Assembly (NCBI GenBank): GCA_000969725.1
Contig: JXSR01S003649.1
Origin: Ophiothrix spiculata
Taxonomy: Eukaryota > Echinodermata > Ophiuroidea > Amphilepidida > Ophiotrichidae
DNA: 21,019 bases
Strand: one strand, 5' to 3'
A program made the translations under genes and the position numbers. How positions within the stretch are numbered: position 1 is the stretch's first letter; each line of letters opens with the position of its first letter. Shown in pieces: positions 1 to 9,600 of the stretch. The notes beneath the pieces were generated by a model. That model was not told the DNA's origin. It did no database searches and worked only from the letters and a program-made list of their open reading frames with translations.

Positions 1-32
1 CAAAGTCACCCCGGCGTTCAAAGTCACCCCGG
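1..32. repeat. 14-base direct repeat at the window edge
   Basis: CAAAGTCACCCCGG occurs at 1-14 and again at 19-32, an 18-base period. It may be the end of a minisatellite or an element cut by the window edge. Two units only, so its nature is open. Confidence 0.6.
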
Positions 33-216
33 TTTACGGTACCTTTCAATATGACAGGTCACATATTGTCATCCCACAGGACTCAACTGGAAAGTTGGCG
101 AGCTAATATGTCAAGAATGGGCAGGGGGGTTGTCGCTTATATTAAAAAAACCGATGCAAAACATTTAAAAAGGGTCAGATTTTGGCTGATTGGTGTCGTC
201 AACGTCTTTCTAAAAC

Positions 217-410
217 GGTGTAGGTTCCTATTTTAGAATGTGAATGTGAATAATGTACTTACAACTGATTGACCTTGACCTCTGAAATGCATTGTGCAAA
301 GTTTCAACCTTGGCTTGTCTTGTTTTCTCATTAGAGGTAAAAGAAAGTATGCAACCCTGGGGATGAGGCTGTTATGTAAATACAAAATTAAAGGAAAATA
401 TGTATACCAA
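217..410 (-). mobile_element. Partial copy of the GGTGTAGGTTCC MITE
   Basis: This copy starts GGTGTAGGTTCCTATTTTA and aligns well with the reverse complement of the complete element at 6967-7292. Shared blocks include AACTGATTGA near 265, TGAAATGCATT near 282, the stretch around AGTATGCAACCCT near 346, and a GTATACC block near 402. The far terminal repeat is not found, so the copy is truncated or diverged after about 410. Sequence at 55-100 also resembles the other end of the complete element, which suggests a second, broken copy next to it. Confidence 0.6.
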
Positions 411-699
411 AATCAAAAGGAATTCCACGGCACACATTTTCTGTTTTGATTTTGCGTCCGTGATAATTGGATGACCTACCTATAAAATGGCAATGAAGGT
501 CAAAATCATAGTTTGTTTTTAGTGGTCAAAACATTAGGTATTTAGAATATGAAATACAATTTTCAGACCCTATACGCACTAGCATGACCCAAAATTTGTC
601 AATATGGATTGTTTTCCATCTAAAAATCCCAAGTCATTGTGTGTTACCTCCCACAGAGAAGGGGGGGGGGGGCACTTCCATTATGGTTACGCAGTCAAA

Positions 700-960
700 C
701 TGGCTTATACCCAATGACCCCCTTTTAAGGTTCAGGTACTCAATGCCCCCGTTTCTCATGTTTGTAAGGAAACTTAAACACCTATTTTCCTCATTTTTGC
801 ACCGTTGCATTTTGTAATTTTATGGTAATTCAACCTTGAAAACAGACTAATTTCTGTTATAAGTTCAAGAGTGTTTACCTCAATGACTCCATTTCGAATC
901 TTCAAAACTGAATGAACCCATTTTTATTTATGAATGGCCCCCTATTTTTGTGCTCAAATT
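700..960 (-). repeat. Degenerate CAATGACCCCC repeat
   Basis: Phrases such as CCCAATGACCCCCTTTT (near 710), CTCAATGCCCCC (near 740), CTCAATGACTCC (near 882) and GAATGGCCCCCTATTTT (near 934) recur. They are the reverse complement of the GGGGTCATTYGGTG phrases at 4190-4500, so the two stretches hold the same repeat family in opposite orientation. Spacing is irregular and no unit length can be fixed. Confidence 0.5.
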
Positions 961-1853
961 TGTATCGGATGTCCCTTCTTTTCATTAACCGGAGGAGCAG
1001 CGAGTTATTGTTGGGGTACCTCGAGAAACCAGAAATACTCAAGAAACCAAAAAATCTTGTGGTACAGGCAGGCATACATTAATGTCACAATGTATGATAA
1101 CCCATCTAATAAAAAAAGGAAAAAAAAATTGAGAAAAACTTGCAACTTCTGTAGGTGAATTCAAGAATAGCATTAGTAGAAACATGCACTGCGCAACCCA
1201 AATTACCACATAGATGTAGCCCAGCAGATCTTCTCAACACTAGTTTGTAATTTTCACTGATTTATTCATCTAGGGAAATTATTGATGTGCCACATTGATG
1301 CATTGTATTTAAAACGGACTGTACACAAACACTTGTACATTGTAAGAGGGACTGATGCAAAAATATTTTGATGCAACAATTTTTCAGAGCTTCCTGTTTT
1401 TGTTATAAAAAAATAGCGTTAACCCCACAGAAAATCATACAGACCCTAGTTTTGCATAGGATGATTTTTCATGCCCCTAAAGGCCCCCTTTTGGCATCAG
1501 ACCCCCCCCCCTCCCAAGTGTTTGTAAACAGCACCAAAGCCAAAACAAAATGTTTGTTTGCCCTCTGCGACTGACCAATAAGGTTTGAAAATCGTGGGTC
1601 ACTTTTTTAGGCAGGGTGTTCTTAATGTTAGAATATTCTGTCTCCCAAAAGTGTAGAAATACTTCCAAGAAATGTTTTTGTGTGTTTTCAAGCCATGGAT
1701 TTCATCAATTTAAAGCAGAAAAATATTGTAAAAAAGTCATCTACCATTGCAAAACTGTTAGGAAAAAAAACCACCAAGGGCAAACAAACATTCTAATTTT
1801 TTCTGCTTAATGATAGGTTTCTGTTTTCAAATGTGAATTTTGTGTCATTTACA

Positions 1854-1925
1854 GCAAAGCCTGTTGAACAAGCCGCAGCAAAGCCAGTTGAACAACCTGC
1901 AGCAAAGCCAGTAGAACAGGCTGAA
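1854..1925 (+). repeat. Three coding 24-base tandem repeats
   Basis: Three units of 24 bases encode AKPVEQAA, AKPVEQPA and AKPVEQAE at the start of the gene B exon. Units differ by a few, partly synonymous, changes. This is a short low-complexity linker, probably before the conserved domain. Confidence 0.8.
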
Positions 1926-2847
1926 ACAAACACAGCAGAGGCAAAAGTCGTTGATGCATCATTGCCTGGTACTTCTACAGCCAGCTGCTCTTCATCAGCT
2001 GTCAGCGCAAACTGGTGTAATGAATACAAGGTCCCATGGCACAAGATGAGTAGAACATATGCCTTCCCAGAAGAAGGAAATGGTTAGAATAATAATCCAG
2101 GATGTAACAAGGATATGCCCAGCACCAAAAAGAAACACCTTGAACCGATTGCAAAACAGATTGTTATGGCTTATCCAAAGGCCTTTAAGGACACAATATG
2201 TGGCAAGTTACTTGGAAGTGGTCATTATTCAATGCTTAAAGAGCCTAAATGATAGGGCACAGAATGTACATAGAGGGCCTGCTAAATCCAAAGCAGATGA
2301 CACTGTAGTGCAGGTAGATGAAAACATGCCGAAAAAACGGCCTGCCACTGGCAAAGACAGCTATGGATGCATCATTGACAAATACAACCCGATAATGCCT
2401 GCATCTAAAGAGGAGATTGACAAAATGAAGAAGAAAGAAGAAATGAAGGAAGCTTTCAAGCGAGGGTTGAAGATTGACGCAACTTGCAAAGAAAATATGA
2501 AAGCTACATATGTAGCACAAAGGAGAGACATACTAAACCAACAGTCGTTGGCTGAGTTAAAGATTGAGTGGCTATTTTTATTTGAAATGGAGGGAATCAA
2601 CACCTACTTTGAAGAACTTGTAGGCATAAATTTGCAAGAAACTCTTGAAGATAACTATAATACCAAAGGAAAACAGGTATTTGAATACTTGAAAGTTGAA
2701 TGCTCAAAGAAAGGAGTGTTGTCTGTATGTAGGTCTATCGCAGAAGCCAAAGGGAAGCTTGGAAATGATACGCCTGATATCCCCGGACTGTTGTTACTGG
2801 TGATCAACTACTTCAGTGACACGATGGAGATCTTCTTAGTAGTGGAG
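1855..2847 (+). pseudogene. SAMD3-like gene B, one large exon with three frame breaks
   Basis: The product resembles the central and C-terminal part of the sterile alpha motif domain-containing protein 3-like (SAMD3-like) family; function unknown. The exon opens after an acceptor ending at 1854 (phase 1) with three AKPVEQ-type repeats. It then shows VPWHKM at about 2034, MVRIIIQD at about 2080, and, in another frame, HLEPIAKQIVMAYPKAFKD and GSGHYSMLK (2136-2240). Back in the first frame come NVHRG, KDSYGCI, MKATYVAQRRDI and LKIEWLFLFE, then an open stretch to a GTTAGT donor at 2848. Frame changes lie at about 2050-2062 (where around ten family residues also seem missing), 2128-2133 (one base lost in an A-rich run) and 2241 (one base gained). 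The last 600 bases are open. I find no SAM domain or final exons attached. A decayed copy fits best; indel errors in the assembly are the alternative. Confidence 0.72.
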
Positions 2848-2901
2848 GTTAGTGTTACAATCATTTTACAGAGTGATTTAAATAAAAGAAAAAAAAGAAC
2901 A

Positions 2902-3205
2902 TACCATATTTATTCCAATAAGCACCCACCCAAGGTTTTTTGGTTTTTTTCTTTCTTTTTTTTGTGAAACATGGTACAATAACTTGCACTCAGTGGGTTC
3001 CAATCATGCATTTGAGGTGATGAACTCCAATAAAATATTTTTCTTTTCATTTGATTGATGTTTGTCATATTAAGGTCAAGTTCTTGCTTTGAAAAGGGGT
3101 AGTTTTACTCAGAATCTATCCTATCAGTGTCAAAAATAAGGGTCCATGCAAAATGACTTTGTTAAGGGCCCTGGGCGCTTATTGGAATGAATACAGTACA
3201 TGGTA
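2902..3205. mobile_element. MITE with TATTCCAATAAGC inverted ends
   Basis: The left end (2902-2927) and the reverse complement of the right end (3172-3204) share TACCAT, ATTCCAATAAGC and a CCCA block. The right copy has a few extra bases after TACCAT. The inside is AT-rich without a gene. Similar ends (TATTCGAATAAGCGCCC type) are common in short elements of marine invertebrates, by recollection. The element sits just after the donor of the gene B exon, so it may lie in the following intron. No clear target duplication was found. Confidence 0.6.
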
Positions 3206-4874
3206 ATAGACTGTAGATCGTACTGTGTACACTACAGTTCGTTATTATTGCACTTTGCTAAGGCTAAGGGTGTCACGAGAGTTCAGCTTTTTAGCTGAAT
3301 TCAGCTATTTTAATGCCTTCAAGAGTTCTAATTTGAGCTTTTTCTTTCACTTTCAGTCTTGTTTTGGGCATTTTGTCACATTTTTCAGCTCTTTTTATCA
3401 CCTGACTCTAACACCCCTGTAAGGCCCTTCACAAACCCGCAACCCATGCAAATAATCTGCAAATATTGTTGGTCCGACTACTCTCAATCCCCTTGTAGCA
3501 GTTATCATAATGTGCACAATACTAAATGCATTGGCATTGCGCAGATGGACGTACTCATTTATACATGGTGGTTTTCTCGGTATCGAATGCATGTGGAGAA
3601 CAAAAACCACATCAACAATTTAACTTTGGGACATGCACTAAATTATTACCAATGGGGAAAAAATTTGTTAAATGTTGGAATGATAATTTAATAACTAAGT
3701 ACCTCCAGATATTTTGAGGTGATGCGAAACGCACATATTTTTTTTTTCAAAGTGGGCCGGCAACACGGAAGAACGGCAGTACAGACAAGAGAAACTCATG
3801 GCATGTTTTAGCAACAAAAGGTGGTGCCAAATCACATTAGCTGTTCAAATATATCTGGAATTTCTTGTCCCCACATCCGATTTCGGTTGTGTACAGATGT
3901 GTGGCCAATTTTGATTTTGATTACACCCAATAAGTAAACCGGAGGAGATGAAAAAAATCTACCCATATGTGAACCGGTTTTACTTGAACAACAGTTATCT
4001 ATACGTTTTTACCATGTTGTTTGAATTTAAAAGCACATTTTGGTGACCGATAGGTAAACCAAAGGAAAAATTGGTCCCATAATGGTCATTTTTGATCAAT
4101 AAAACCGATATGTGGGGGGAGGGGGCACTCAAATATAAAAGTGACGTACGTGATCCTACCGGCTTTCTTGTATGGGCAATAGGTGAGAAATACATTGCAA
4201 AATAGGGGGTCATTCGGTGTATACGAGGGTAAAAAAACTGGGTCATTTCATGCGATTTGTTGGCAAAAGCAAAAAACAGGGTCATTTGGTGTCAGTTTTT
4301 TAATAAAATAAGCCTAATTTTGACATATACGCAATAGCTGATCTTCTAAATTTTCGTAAAATTATCGAAAAATCAACAAATTAAGCGAAAAAAGGGGTCA
4401 TTCGTTGTAGGTTCTCTAAAAAACAGGGCAGTGGATCAGAGTCACCATAAAAAAGGTTGACTTTCAAAATAATAGGGGGTCATTTGGTGACAACTCGGTG
4501 AAAAGGAGTTTGTTGGGTGAGAACGGAGCAAAAAAATGTGGTTCTAAGCATGATGCGTGCCAATATATGGGAGTGGCCCCCCCCCCCGACTCATGACATA
4601 TGGTTTACGGGAGGGGCACATTATCCACTCAACCACACATGCTCTAATATTCTGCTCTAAAACAATTGCACACCCTCACCACCTTTATGTGATGGACAGA
4701 TAAAGTTGGTAAAAAGGAGTTCGGTAAAATTTGTGGATTCATTTGTTAACTTTTTGTGAGACATGCATCCATAACAGTGTGAATCAGTGTATGACTGTTA
4801 TTTTTAATGTTCATCATCTACCTGAAGATTGGGATACTTATATTTGCTTCTCATCTTGTTTTTTCTTTTCAAAG
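3206..4874. other. Intergenic or intronic stretch without a gene
   Basis: No exon with recognisable domain character is present. I looked for the C-terminal exons of gene B here and did not find them. The stretch contains the degenerate GGGGTCATT repeat (4190-4500), poly-C at about 4577-4588 and otherwise AT-rich unique-looking sequence. It ends at a pyrimidine-rich acceptor (TTTTCTTTTCAAAG) just before gene A. Confidence 0.55.
4190..4500 (+). repeat. Degenerate GGGGTCATTYGGTG repeat
   Basis: AGGGGGTCATTCGGTG, TGGGTCATTTCATG, AGGGTCATTTGGTG, GGGGTCATTCGTTG and GGGGGTCATTTGGTG follow one another at uneven distances of roughly 30 to 120 bases, separated by A-rich spacers. The same words appear reversed at 700-960. 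It looks like an old tandem or nested repeat rather than a coding feature. Confidence 0.55.
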
Positions 4875-5592
4875 AAAATCCTGATGGTACACCAAAGGTA
4901 GCCCAAAAAAGTGCAGTACCAGACAATGTCATCAATCAGATGAAAAACCTCAGTGATGGAGGATATGATTTAAATGCCATCTTGGACATCATCAGAAGTC
5001 AGCTTCTTCCTGAGCATGCTAGGGGTCATCAAATCAGCACATGGCGACCCCACTGTCCGGAAACTATTACAGAAAAACTAAAAACCATCGTCGCCACATA
5101 TGCTTATCGTAAGAAACTTGATGATCTTCGCAGTGGTGATGTAAACTTCACCAGACAGTTTTACGTCCCTGAAGAAGATAACATCACTGGTGAAGTTCAC
5201 CACCACAGAGAAGATCACAACCATCTTCACAAAAGGATTAGTAAACATACCAGGGATGGTCGCAATGATAATCTCATCCTCTCCAGATTCAGTGAAGCCA
5301 TGAAGGCGGGAAAGATGTCATACTTTGCATTGGTTGGCAGCCGGAAACAGTCGGTCAAAGACTCTGAGGCCTTCCTTTCCCATTCGGTAGCTGACTTCTT
5401 CAAGGAGAAAGGCTACCATGCTGAGGCAGAATATGTCAAAGTAATTGCAGATTGGCATGAAGCTACCGATGGGAGAGGGATGAGCCACGACGAGAGGAAA
5501 GCTGCCAACCAAAGACTACGGGATTATATCCTCAGAGATTGGATGCCATGGTGGAGTGAGGACTGTGATTTTTCGCATGTCGACATCAACAG
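4875..5592 (+). CDS. Gene A exon, uncharacterised REDH/DWMPW family
   Basis: First recognised exon of a multi-exon gene whose earlier exons are not found. It opens after acceptor TTCAAAG (phase 1) and ends at AACAG|GTAAAT (phase 2). The roughly 239-residue product has a QFYVPEEDNITGEVHHHRED segment at about 5157-5220, an HNHLHKRI helix, GSRKQSV, a DWHEATDGRG motif near 5453 and DWMPWW near 5538 before DINR. I recall these motifs in families of uncharacterised, often multi-copy proteins of marine invertebrates; no enzyme activity is known to me. It is acidic and basic by turns, with no signal peptide or membrane segment in the exon; the hydrophobic run sometimes read upstream of 4875 is intron. 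Open throughout, with no lesion, so it may be expressed or only recently lost. The next exon continues in phase. Confidence 0.75.
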
Positions 5593-6664
5593 GTAAATAA
5601 TTTCACATTTTGATCTAATTTTTATGTTTGGAGGGACTGATGATATCAAACATCATGTTGGAGAACCCACACCCCAGGGGAAATCATTAATTATTTGATT
5701 ACTGATGGATAAGATTGAGACGCTGGTATATAAATACAGGGAACAAATGCTTTTGATGGTATGCATATGCATATGCAATGCTCGCCAGTCAGAAAATGTG
5801 AAATGTGACAATTGCTGGAATTCTATACCATATTTTAGCAATGTTGGGGTGTATACTTATGTTTTTGAGGTCAAAGAATCCATTTGTTCAAGTTTTGTCA
5901 ACATCAGAAATCAGAATTTTCGCGTGTGTAAAAACGACCAATTTTTGGTCAAATTAGGCTACGAGGGTGCTTTTGCTGATAAATGAACATAGACATACCG
6001 ATTGCAATAATTTGAACGTCAAACAATAGATAATCATCGATAGTATCTGTTCAGCAAATTTGAGCTCTGTAAACTAAATGGTTTGGTCGATTTAAATGAA
6101 ACACTGAACTACGCAATTTTGTGCCATAGGGTTGTGTGTGGGTCAACAAACTTTTTTTCCCTGTGCTTTTAATGGAGGCATTTTCAAAAGTAATAAAATG
6201 GTACCACGAGCAAACGAAACAGAGCTACATGCTGAAACTTTTAGAATATATTAAGGGAATGTTTATCTTCAAATCTACATCGAAAAATGTTTCAAAGTGA
6301 GTAACGTTAAGGCGTGGCCAACAAAGCACCCTCGTGGCTTAAATTGCCCAAAGGCAAAGAGATCCCCAAGCATGCTCCCTCCTATAAGTAACGACTCTCA
6401 TGCGCAAACAGATTTGTAATTAAGAAATTATATTTTACTCTGCTTACATGTTCTAAATATTTTGCTTTAATGATAGAGGCTAAACATGATCAAGAGCTTG
6501 TATGTAAACCTCACAGCTTGGGTAGACAAGGCAGCCAATAGCTAAGATCTATGGACATAGCTTCTCAAACATAAGGTTACTGATACTTCTGAGAATGAAT
6601 GTTAATCAGATTTTTAAAGAAATAAATGTTCATGCAATGTTTTTTGTTTTATATTGATCTGTAG
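5593..6664. other. Gene A intron between the first two recognised exons
   Basis: GTAAAT donor at 5593 and CTGTAG acceptor at 6659-6664; both flanking exons agree on phase 2. It holds the inverted-repeat element at 5944-6352 and no other feature I recognise. Confidence 0.65.
5944..6352. mobile_element. MITE with GCTACGAGGGTGCTTT inverted ends
   Basis: Left end 5944-5975 and right end 6322-6352 pair as imperfect inverted repeats of about 30 bases, sharing TTTGG, CAAATT/CAATTT and the block ACGAGGGTGCTTT. The inside is AT-rich with no transposase. No certain target duplication. It lies wholly within a gene A intron. Confidence 0.6.
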
Positions 6665-6908
6665 ACCATTGGACAGCATATGCGGCTTCAGCCGGGAGAC
6701 TTTTATTGGCATCACAGGAAACATTGACAGTCAGGAGTTGCGTCGCAGCGAGAAAGGAAAAAGACCAGCGAGAAAGGAAAAGACCAGAACATCCTAGAAG
6801 TTCGACAACCGATGACGTTGAGTGTTTCTTCAGCTTGTCGCACCGGAAAGCCCATGGTCAAAATCCAACACTGAAGGAATGGAAGTACAACTGGAGAAAG
6901 TTGATTTG
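6665..6908 (+). pseudogene. Gene A exon with TTDDVECFFS motif, broken by a 19-base duplication
   Basis: This exon completes the split arginine codon from the previous exon (AG|A), then reads PLDSICGFSRETFIG and SQELRRSEKGKRP. A tandem duplication at 6047+700 (6747-6785) then shifts the frame. In the new frame come PEHPRSSTTDDVECFFS, SHRKAHG and LKEWKYNWRKLIW, to the donor TG|GTATGT at 6909 (phase 2). The DDVE..F pattern recalls the last acidic position of DDE-type transposases, but that is a guess from pattern only. Subtracting the second 19-base unit rejoins the two frames exactly, so the exon was intact before the duplication, or the duplication is an assembly fault. Confidence 0.75.
6747..6785 (+). 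repeat. Tandem duplication of 20 and 19 bases inside an exon
   Basis: AGCGAGAAAGGAAAAAGACC at 6747-6766 is followed directly by a copy with one A fewer at 6767-6785. The 19-base length is one more than a multiple of three, so it shifts the frame of the gene A exon at this point. Confidence 0.9.
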
Positions 6909-7809
6909 GTATGTTAAACAGGAATGGAATTTTGTATAAATGGAAAATGCTTTGCCTGATTTTTAAAGGTGTAGGTTCCGATCACATTATCATTCCCCAC
7001 GGCTCAACCTGAAATTTCGTATATTTTGATGTCAAATAAAAGCCTAAACTTTAACCTCCAAATTCAAAATAGTTTTTGAGATATATCAAACAGTGTAAAG
7101 TTAATTGGTATACCTATTTTTCATTTCCTATGTATTTATATAACAACCTCATCCTCAGGGTTGCATACTTTTTTTGCCTCTGAGGAGTAAACAAGAGGCA
7201 TGTTGATGGTGAATCCAAACAAAATGCATTTCAGGTCATGTTCAATCAGTTAAAAGTAAAATATATGCATGTTAAAATAGGAACCTACACCTTTAAGCTT
7301 TTCACACATAAATTCAAATTTGAAAATGTGTAGACTGTATGGAAGAGGAAATTCCATACCTAAAATTGATTAAACATTGGTCACTTTTCAGCTTTTAAAG
7401 TGCTATAACTAATTTCATCAGTAATAATTTTTGTTACAATTTCAAATTAATTTACTCCAACGTAAATTTAGTACCTGCAAAATTAGTAGATACTTTTACA
7501 GTCCTAACTTATGTTTTCTAGGAGATAATGCTAGTTGTTAAACTTTGATCTGGGGCAGATTTCACTACCATTTAGCGATGGTCGCTAACCCCGTTTTGAT
7601 TGCTAAACTCCCAAAAATGATCGCTAAACCCTGCTCAGTCAACAGTAACATTGCTTATATATTTATGATGTGCGTACATAGAAATTGTACATTTCTCTAG
7701 GGGCTGCTTCAAAACTGGTGGGTCTGGGCGGTTGCCATTGTTTTTTCATGATGTTAAGCGTTGTCTTTCAGGTAAATGGTCACTTACATATTCATTTTTT
7801 CCTCCACAG
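6909..7809. other. Gene A intron before the last exon
   Basis: GTATGT donor at 6909 and CTCCACAG acceptor ending at 7809, both phase 2. It contains the 326-base TTAA-flanked MITE and AT-rich sequence with nothing else I recognise. Confidence 0.65.
6967..7292. mobile_element. Complete MITE, AGGTGTAGGTTCC ends with TTAA duplications
   Basis: Perfect 13-base terminal inverted repeats AGGTGTAGGTTCC at both ends of a 326-base element, flanked by TTAA at 6963-6966 and 7293-7296. TTAA duplication is typical of piggyBac-type and Kolobok-type transposons and their non-autonomous derivatives. There is no coding capacity. It sits in a gene A intron, 58 bases past the donor. A truncated relative in opposite orientation is at 217-410. 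Confidence 0.85.
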
Positions 7810-8107
7810 GGAATTTAGTAACCGTTTGGATTCAAATCTCCCATTCTGGTACTGGACCATGAATGAAAGGTTTAGCATCGGTGAAGAACTGAGAACCTTT
7901 GATGAACCCACCAGTGAACCATCAAGACTGCACAAGGTAAAGCTAAGGACAAGAGAGGACTGCTCTATCATGGCCCCTGGTCGTGCTCATTTACCTGGGA
8001 AGCACAAAGGTTCGATACGCGATTCCTTATACCGTATCGATGTTGGGTTGCCTGATGTGCCAGCAGAAGATCTGCAGCAGCATGTACAAAATATTGTACA
8101 CAAGTAA
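7810..8107 (+). CDS. Gene A last exon
   Basis: The exon opens by completing the TGG codon split at 6908 and reads EFSNRLDSNLPFWYWTMNER, then a basic and acidic tail (FDEPTSEPSRLHKVKLRTRE) and a C-terminus ending IVHK before TAA at 8105-8107. The FWYW...RF block after a short helix is the expected continuation of the family. The tail from about 7920 is likely disordered. No lesion is seen. No AATAAA poly-A signal is obvious within the next 300 bases. Confidence 0.7.
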
Positions 8108-8654
8108 ATGCAATGAATTTGAGCCTCTCACACAAGCTGCAAGGAAGGATGTCTAGTCCCAAATGACAATTGATAATTGACTACAGCCTCAAATGATAGT
8201 TTACATCGTCTGTACTACTTATTTTTGCTGTTTAAGTAACAATATACTTGGAAATGTTGGTTTCAAACGATGAAATATCGTCAATTGACAAAAGGGTCCC
8301 GTGTTTTCCACCAGAGTCCAGTACCGTTTCACTAGACCACACTAAACCACATGAGTTACCATCGGCTGTCACTTTATAAGGGCGTCAAGTCCCATATGAC
8401 AGCTGTATCATTAATGGACACTGCCGAGTGTTAACTCCTTAACGATATTAATTTGGTATCAAATGATAAAAGGATTAAAATACAGTTTTGTTGTCTAACG
8501 GGTTTAACGATTAAGGCATTTTTTAACCATAACTTTTTATTGATCTATCAGTGTCCTGCTGTAATTATTAAGCTTTTGGCACTTAATTTGAAACGTCAGT
8601 CTGAATTTTCTACTCTGTATAATTCATCGATTTTCAAGTACATGTATGCTATTC

Positions 8655-8930
8655 ATTCATCAATAGAATCAGTAGGTCACAAGTTCGAGCCCTGCTAAGG
8701 CCAATGGGTTATGTCCTTGGGCAAGCTATATAACTTCAGTTGCTTTGTCAACTTGAGCAATATTGGGTAGCTGTTATGGAGAATATTATGATCTAAGTGC
8801 AGATAAAGAGTGCACAATTGCCTGGTAACACCCTTAATTGATGCAATCTGATTATACGGTATCCAGGTGGCAGCGATAATAGGCAGCTGCGCTTTGAGAT
8901 CTTGTTTAGATTATTGAGGGCCTATTCCAG
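8655..8930 (+). mobile_element. tRNA-derived SINE-like remnant
   Basis: AAGTTCGAGCCCTGCT near 8681 matches a pol III B box. It is followed by ATGTCCTTGGGCAAG, TTGGGTAGCTGTTATGG, GGTAACACCCTTAATTG, CGGTATCCAGGTGGCAGC and TTTGAGATCTTGTTTAG, an order I recall from tRNA-derived SINEs of marine invertebrates. The A box and the 5' tRNA-like part are not recognisable, and no target duplication was found. Confidence 0.5.
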
Positions 8931-9140
8931 TGCTATTCCATTGATGCTACATTCTAGGGAAATGGACATGACTAGCTTTGTTTGTAATGTATTCCTAGAT
9001 TTAACTGTGTATTCAGAAGCTAAATATTTGCTCACCTTTGTTTGTAACACAGATATCCGAAGGTAATATGAAAGCAAATCCAAATTTATGGTTTATATAT
9101 ATACATGTAGTGGCTAAATTTGACAATGAAAATTTACATA

Positions 9141-9300
9141 CAGTGGAAACTAGTTAACACAAAATCACCGGGGCCAAAGAGTTTGGTTTGGGTTTTCAGG
9201 ATTTTGGGTTATCCAACTGATTTCACATAGGAAATTATTACTTGGGACCAAACAAACTCTTTGTGTTATCAGGTTTTTTTGTGTTAACGAGGTTTCACTT
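9141..9300. mobile_element. 160-base MITE, TA target duplication
   Basis: Left end CAGTGGAAACTAGTTAACACAAAA and right end (reverse complement) AAGTGAAACCTCGTTAACACAAAA form 24-base imperfect inverted repeats, flanked by TA at 9139-9140 and 9301-9302. TA duplication and CAGT start suggest a Tc1/mariner-type parent. A second internal pairing (AAGAGTTTGGTTTGG with CCAAACAAACTCTT) makes almost the whole element able to fold back. Confidence 0.8.
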
Positions 9301-9408
9301 TATCACGTCAAATGATGCAATAATCTGAAAATGTGTGTGAGAAAGTTTGGGACGATGTTTTAACTTGACCAATACCCTTTTTAATATTGTTTGTTTATCC
9401 AGTCCTAA

Positions 9409-9600
9409 AGCAATACTATATGATTTTGAGCCTAAAATGAAGGAATGTGACTATATTCTAAGTGTATGTTGTCCAAAACTTGTTTAGCTGTGAGAAAATG
9501 GATTTGGAGGGTACCAAAAACAAACCCAGTAAGAATCAAAAGTCATGGGTGACCGGGGTGTGGGGGGGGGGCTCTTCATTTAACACTTTATAGTATTGCT
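9409..9600. mobile_element. AGCAATACTATA MITE, short copy
   Basis: Inverted ends AGCAATACTATA (left) and TATAGTATTGCT (right) bound a 192-base element with TTAA on the right (9601-9604) and a one-base variant CTAA on the left (9405-9408). The inside shares AAAATGRAGAATGTGACTAT-like, CCAAAA, AAAAGTCATGGGTG and CTTCATTT blocks with the copy at 10723-11066. It contains a G10 run near 9562. Non-coding. Confidence 0.8.

Larger units (their letters stand above)
33..1854. other. Non-coding, repeat-rich stretch
   Basis: No credible gene is seen on either strand. The short open frames have no domain character and run through poly-G, poly-C and poly-A tracts (for example 661-672 and 1501-1513). The stretch holds a partial MITE copy near 217-410 and a degenerate repeat at 700-960, listed separately. 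The rest is AT-rich sequence with nothing I recognise. It ends at a good splice acceptor, TTTACAG at about 1848-1854, which opens the gene B exon. Confidence 0.6.

Noticed and set aside
1793-2044. Open frame on the - strand opposite the AKPVEQ repeats
   Set aside because: Antisense of three coding repeats; the + strand has family motifs and a splice acceptor.
2128-2241. Programmed frameshifting in gene B
   Set aside because: Several separate shifts in both directions plus missing residues fit decay or read errors better than one programmed site.
2245-2603. Open frames on the - strand opposite gene B
   Set aside because: Shadows of the SAMD3-like exon; phenylalanine-rich reading of A-rich coding sequence.
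3225-3717. Overlapping open frames after gene B
   Set aside because: No domain character, no splice logic, sequence resembles neighbouring non-coding DNA.
3995-4285. 96-residue open frame on the - strand
   Set aside because: Lies in the degenerate GGGGTCATT repeat; open by chance.
4829-4874. Signal peptide or membrane start (hydrophobic run) for gene A
   Set aside because: The hydrophobic residues come from the polypyrimidine tract of the splice acceptor.
8641-8700. tRNA gene
   Set aside because: Only a B-box-like stretch is present; no cloverleaf, so a SINE remnant is the better reading.
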